Shown here piece by piece: positions 5,961 through 7,935 of a stretch of 7,935 nucleotides of DNA (within the stretch, counting starts at the first letter, position 1; each line of letters starts with the position of its first letter). The notes under the pieces are model-generated. The model searched no databases and was not told where the DNA came from. It saw only the letters and a program-made list of their open reading frames with translations. The stretch spans positions 1 to 7,935 of the forward strand of contig JAQUAU010000009.1 of NCBI GenBank assembly GCA_028687085.1. The letters are read 5' to 3'. A program made the translations under genes and the position numbers. This DNA is from Minisyncoccota bacterium. GTDB taxonomy: Bacteria > Patescibacteriota > Minisyncoccia > Phycocordibacterales > Phycocordibacteraceae.

Positions 5961-5973
5961 GTCAGACTTAAAC
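5955..5973. other. Perfect AT-rich hairpin in the convergent gap, possible weak terminator
   Basis: GTTTAAGT (5955-5962) pairs with ACTTAAAC (5966-5973) around the loop CAG, and the stop codon of the propeller gene (5958-5960) lies inside the left arm. It is the only hairpin in the 43-bp gap between the two convergent genes. There is no T tract after the stem on either strand (AAAAACC follows on plus), so it is not a canonical intrinsic terminator. Confidence 0.35.
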
Positions 5974-5980
5974 AAAAACC

Positions 5981-5989
5981 TGTGGATAA
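5981..5989 (-). other. Single DnaA-box-like sequence (TGTGGATAA)
   Basis: TGTGGATAA is the reverse complement of TTATCCACA, an exact match to the consensus DnaA box, lying in the short gap between convergent genes. Only one copy was noticed, with no AT-rich unwinding region or box cluster nearby, so it is not evidence for an origin. Confidence 0.25.
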
Positions 5990-6003
5990 CGTAGCAGGAA
6001 TAG

Positions 6004-7356
6004 TTAGAGCCCCGCGAGTTGATCGATATCCTCCTGGAAGTCAGCCGCGAACCGGAGCACGCTATCGCCGTAGAAGGCGAAGGCGGGATTCCGGTAATAG
6101 CCTCCGGCGAAGTACCGGAGCGCCGCCGTACGCTCTGCCGAGGCGGTCTGCGTCGAGGCGCCGAGATCGGTCATATAGAGCGCGATGGCGGTAAAGGCGT
6201 CGAGATTATCCCAAGGGTTCGCCGGAATGTTCACGTGCCCCGCGAGCTTCGCAATGCGCTTTTGATATGACGTCCAGGTAGAGGGGATGAACTGCGCCGG
6301 ACCCATCGCTCCGCCGTAGCCGGTCGACTGCGGACACGAAACAGGCATCGCAAACGGATCGAGACCGAGTGCAGCGGTAATAGCTATGAAGGGATCCACG
6401 TCGCGACTCCCTTTCATCACACCTCGTATAGGCGTGCCGGTGTTCTTGCCCTTGCCGTCCCCTTTATTGGGAATATTCGTGAGGAGGCATTGCCCGACAT
6501 TTGCACCGAGATTCGTCTCTTGTTTGAGGATGCCGAGAATAAACGCCGGGCGGATACCGGTCGCCGCTCCAGCCTGCTTCGCGAGTGTAATCGCCGCAGG
6601 AAGCGATATCTGTCCGCCGCCACCGGCGAGTGCGAAGAGCTCGGAGCGTATCTGCGCGGCAGTCTTCCGGTTCGTCGCGATGAGTTTCTGATAGTTCGCC
6701 TCGATGCCCTTGGTCTGAATAAGGAGTTGCCGCTTCTGTGCTTCCTGCGCCTGTACTGACTGCTTAGCTGCCTGAGCGACTTGGCGCAACTGTTGCTGTT
6801 CAGCGAGTCGCGTCTCGAGTGCCTCCTTCTCGACCTCAGTTGAAACGCTGGTCTGCTCTATCTCGCTGAAAGAGTCCGCGAGCGCGCTTTTAATAGAGGT
6901 GAAGGCATCCAGGTCGCTGAAAAAGGCGGAGACATTTTGCGAGCCGAGTGCAATACTCACAAACGAATATCTGTCGAGCATCTGGGTCTGCCGCAATATC
7001 TGCGCGAGCGACTCTTTCTCTGCGCTAAGCTTGGCCGAAAGTTTGGTGAGTGTCTTATTGTGGACGCCGATATTGCCGTTCAATTGCGTGATAGTAAGGT
7101 TGATTGCCTGTATCTGGAGCTGGGTCTTCTTGATCTGTGCATTAAAGGCGTCTATCTGGGTCTGAAGCGTCTGATGCTGGCCTTGCGCCGTGTCGAGGAG
7201 GCGCTGTTGTACGGCGATCTGACTCTCGACATCGGCAAGCTTATTCCGCAATTGCTGCTCATAATCGGTAATCGTCTGCGGCCCACTTTGTGCAAACGCC
7301 GCCCCAGGCACGATACCAAACGCGCAGAGAGCTATAAAAAAGAAAAACCGACGCAT
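6004..7356 (-). CDS. Secreted coiled-coil protein with C-terminal lytic transglycosylase (SLT/MltB-like) domain
   Basis: 450 residues. A signal peptide is clear: MRR, hydrophobic FFFFIALCAFGIVPGAA, and cleavage after AFA (22/23). Residues about 30-240 are Gln/Ala/Glu-rich coiled coil broken near 130-160 (DRYSFVSIALGSQNVSAFF), similar in design to PcsB/EnvC-like regulators of wall hydrolases. Residues 255-450 resemble a lytic transglycosylase that cleaves peptidoglycan between MurNAc and GlcNAc: LGILKQETNLGANVG (274-288, Glu280 the likely catalytic acid), GGAMGPAQFIPSTW (348-361, the MltB-type GAMGxxQFxPSS motif) and NPWDNLDAFTAIALYM (380-395). A probable role is wall remodelling at growth or division, outside the membrane. 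The gene follows bL25 on the same strand after 66 bp containing two palindromes, and converges on the TOMM operon. No Shine-Dalgarno is seen before the ATG. No functional tie to the TOMM genes is evident. Confidence 0.88.
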   Translation of the reverse strand: MRRFFFFIALCAFGIVPGAAFAQSGPQTITDYEQQLRNKLADVESQIAVQQRLLDTAQGQHQTLQTQIDAFNAQIKKTQLQIQAINLTITQLNGNIGVHNKTLTKLSAKLSAEKESLAQILRQTQMLDRYSFVSIALGSQNVSAFFSDLDAFTSIKSALADSFSEIEQTSVSTEVEKEALETRLAEQQQLRQVAQAAKQSVQAQEAQKRQLLIQTKGIEANYQKLIATNRKTAAQIRSELFALAGGGGQISLPAAITLAKQAGAATGIRPAFILGILKQETNLGANVGQCLLTNIPNKGDGKGKNTGTPIRGVMKGSRDVDPFIAITAALGLDPFAMPVSCPQSTGYGGAMGPAQFIPSTWTSYQKRIAKLAGHVNIPANPWDNLDAFTAIALYMTDLGASTQTASAERTAALRYFAGGYYRNPAFAFYGDSVLRFAADFQEDIDQLAGL

Positions 7357-7382
7357 TGTCGGGTAATGGTACCATGCGCGCC

Positions 7383-7423
7383 GGACATCCGATGTCCTCG
7401 CGCTTTTTGGACATCGGATGTCC
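7383..7423. repeat. Pair of 15-bp palindromic elements between bL25 and the transglycosylase gene
   Basis: GGACATCCGATGTCC (7383-7397) and GGACATCGGATGTCC (7409-7423) are exact reverse complements of each other across an 11-nt spacer, and each is itself a palindrome with 6-bp arms (GGACAT/ATGTCC). Their centres are 26 bp apart. They lie 27 bp upstream of the transglycosylase ATG, and the last base of the bL25 stop codon falls in one arm. Together they could form a 15-bp hairpin in RNA or serve as two operator half-sites. No T tract follows on the minus strand, so it is not a standard terminator for bL25; on the plus strand each copy is followed by TTTTT after 4-6 nt. Confidence 0.7.
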
Positions 7424-7935
7424 TAACTTTTTGGGGCCTCTGCTCCCTCTTCTGCTCCCTCTTCCTCCTTACCCTTCTTCTCTACCTCGATGGCCGAGAT
7501 ATCCGCCGGTAGAGCGACCTCCTCCTTCTCCTCCACGACTTCTTGCACGAGCGCGACGACCTCCTCCGGCGGAGCGACGAGCGTGACGCCGGCCGGCAAC
7601 ACCAGGTCACTCACATGGATCTTATCGCCAAGCGCCACAAGCGTTGCGATATTGACTTCGATGTTGTGCGGAAGATTCATCGGGTCCGCTTCCACTTCGA
7701 GCTCGTGCATGACCTTCACCAGGTTCGCACCCGCCACGACCGCTGCCGACTCGCCGACGAAGACAAGCGGTATCGCGACCTCCACCTTCTCGCCCTTCGT
7801 CACGGCATAGAAGTCCACGTGGCGCGGGAGGCTCGTGAGCGGATCGAGCACCACCTCATGAATGAGGGTCGGTAAGGACGCACCGAGACCCTCGAGTGCG
7901 ACGATTGTGGCCTCGCCGGCCTCGCGGAGCACCTT
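7423..7935 (-). CDS. rplY: 50S ribosomal protein bL25 (CTC/TL5 family), 5' end cut by window edge
   Basis: The frame is open to the right edge (first visible residues KVLREAG), so the N-terminus lies outside; 171 residues are seen. bL25 binds 5S rRNA in the large subunit. The visible part contains the end of the N-terminal domain (PTLIHEVVLDPLTSLPRHVDFY, in which HVDF is a family hallmark) and the C-terminal TL5/CTC beta domain (VAIPLVFVGES; MHELEVEADPMNLPHNIEV; LGDKIHVSDLVLPAGV). This two-domain form is the CTC/TL5 type and not the short E. coli type. The tail is a Glu/Ala/Lys-rich low-complexity segment ending APKS, common in this family. A GTG at 7932 is an internal codon, not the start. 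The gene lies upstream of the transglycosylase gene on the same strand. Confidence 0.93.
   Translation of the reverse strand, partial: KVLREAGEATIVALEGLGASLPTLIHEVVLDPLTSLPRHVDFYAVTKGEKVEVAIPLVFVGESAAVVAGANLVKVMHELEVEADPMNLPHNIEVNIATLVALGDKIHVSDLVLPAGVTLVAPPEEVVALVQEVVEEKEEVALPADISAIEVEKKGKEEEGAEEGAEAPKS

Noticed and set aside
7366..7375. Palindrome ATGGTACCAT before the transglycosylase start, with an ATG at 7375 on the minus strand
   Set aside because: That ATG is out of frame with the transglycosylase, and a single 10-bp palindrome is weak evidence for a regulatory site.

Overview
The window reads as part of a moderately GC-rich bacterial chromosome, most likely from a Patescibacteria/CPR lineage of the Parcubacteria type. 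This is an inference from the style of the proteins, the near absence of Shine-Dalgarno sequences before start codons, and the tight packing (no intergenic gap longer than about 70 bp). It is not a phylogenetic result. No rRNA, tRNA, CRISPR array or insertion sequence is visible.

Layout. Positions 3-407 (+) hold the 3' end of a hypothetical beta-rich protein, followed by a textbook intrinsic terminator at 426-457. Convergent to it is a left-pointing pair: a short peptide gene (1622-1930) and a membrane-anchored TPR-like protein (472-1584). Diverging from these are three right-pointing genes: a YcaO cyclodehydratase (1991-3556), a SagB/McbC-type FMN azoline dehydrogenase (3578-4330) and a phosphoribosyltransferase/beta-propeller fusion (4323-5960). 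After a 43-bp convergent gap come two more left-pointing genes: a coiled-coil plus lytic transglycosylase protein (6004-7356) and, cut by the window edge, ribosomal protein bL25 (7423-7935).

The central block is the interesting part. Peptide, YcaO and SagB-type dehydrogenase together are the diagnostic set of a thiazole/oxazole-modified microcin (TOMM, also called linear azol(in)e-containing peptide) pathway. The 102-residue peptide ends in a Ser/Asp repeat and a short Ser/Cys cluster, which looks like a substrate for heterocyclisation. The YcaO protein ends in PWPHPFP, the PxPxP-type tail of azoline-forming YcaO enzymes. The dehydrogenase keeps the Lys-Tyr pair thought to be catalytic in McbC/SagB. 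In the proposed pathway YcaO would use ATP to cyclise Cys/Ser of the peptide to azolines, and the dehydrogenase would oxidise them to azoles. The unusual points are the apparent lack of an E1-like/ocin-ThiF partner, the fused PyrE-like phosphoribosyltransferase and 7-8-bladed PQQ-type propeller in the same operon, and the membrane-anchored TPR partner downstream of the peptide gene. No dedicated transporter, protease or immunity gene is recognisable inside the window.

The flanking genes (cell-wall hydrolase, bL25) look like ordinary chromosomal genes, so the cluster sits in a normal chromosomal setting and not in an obvious mobile element.
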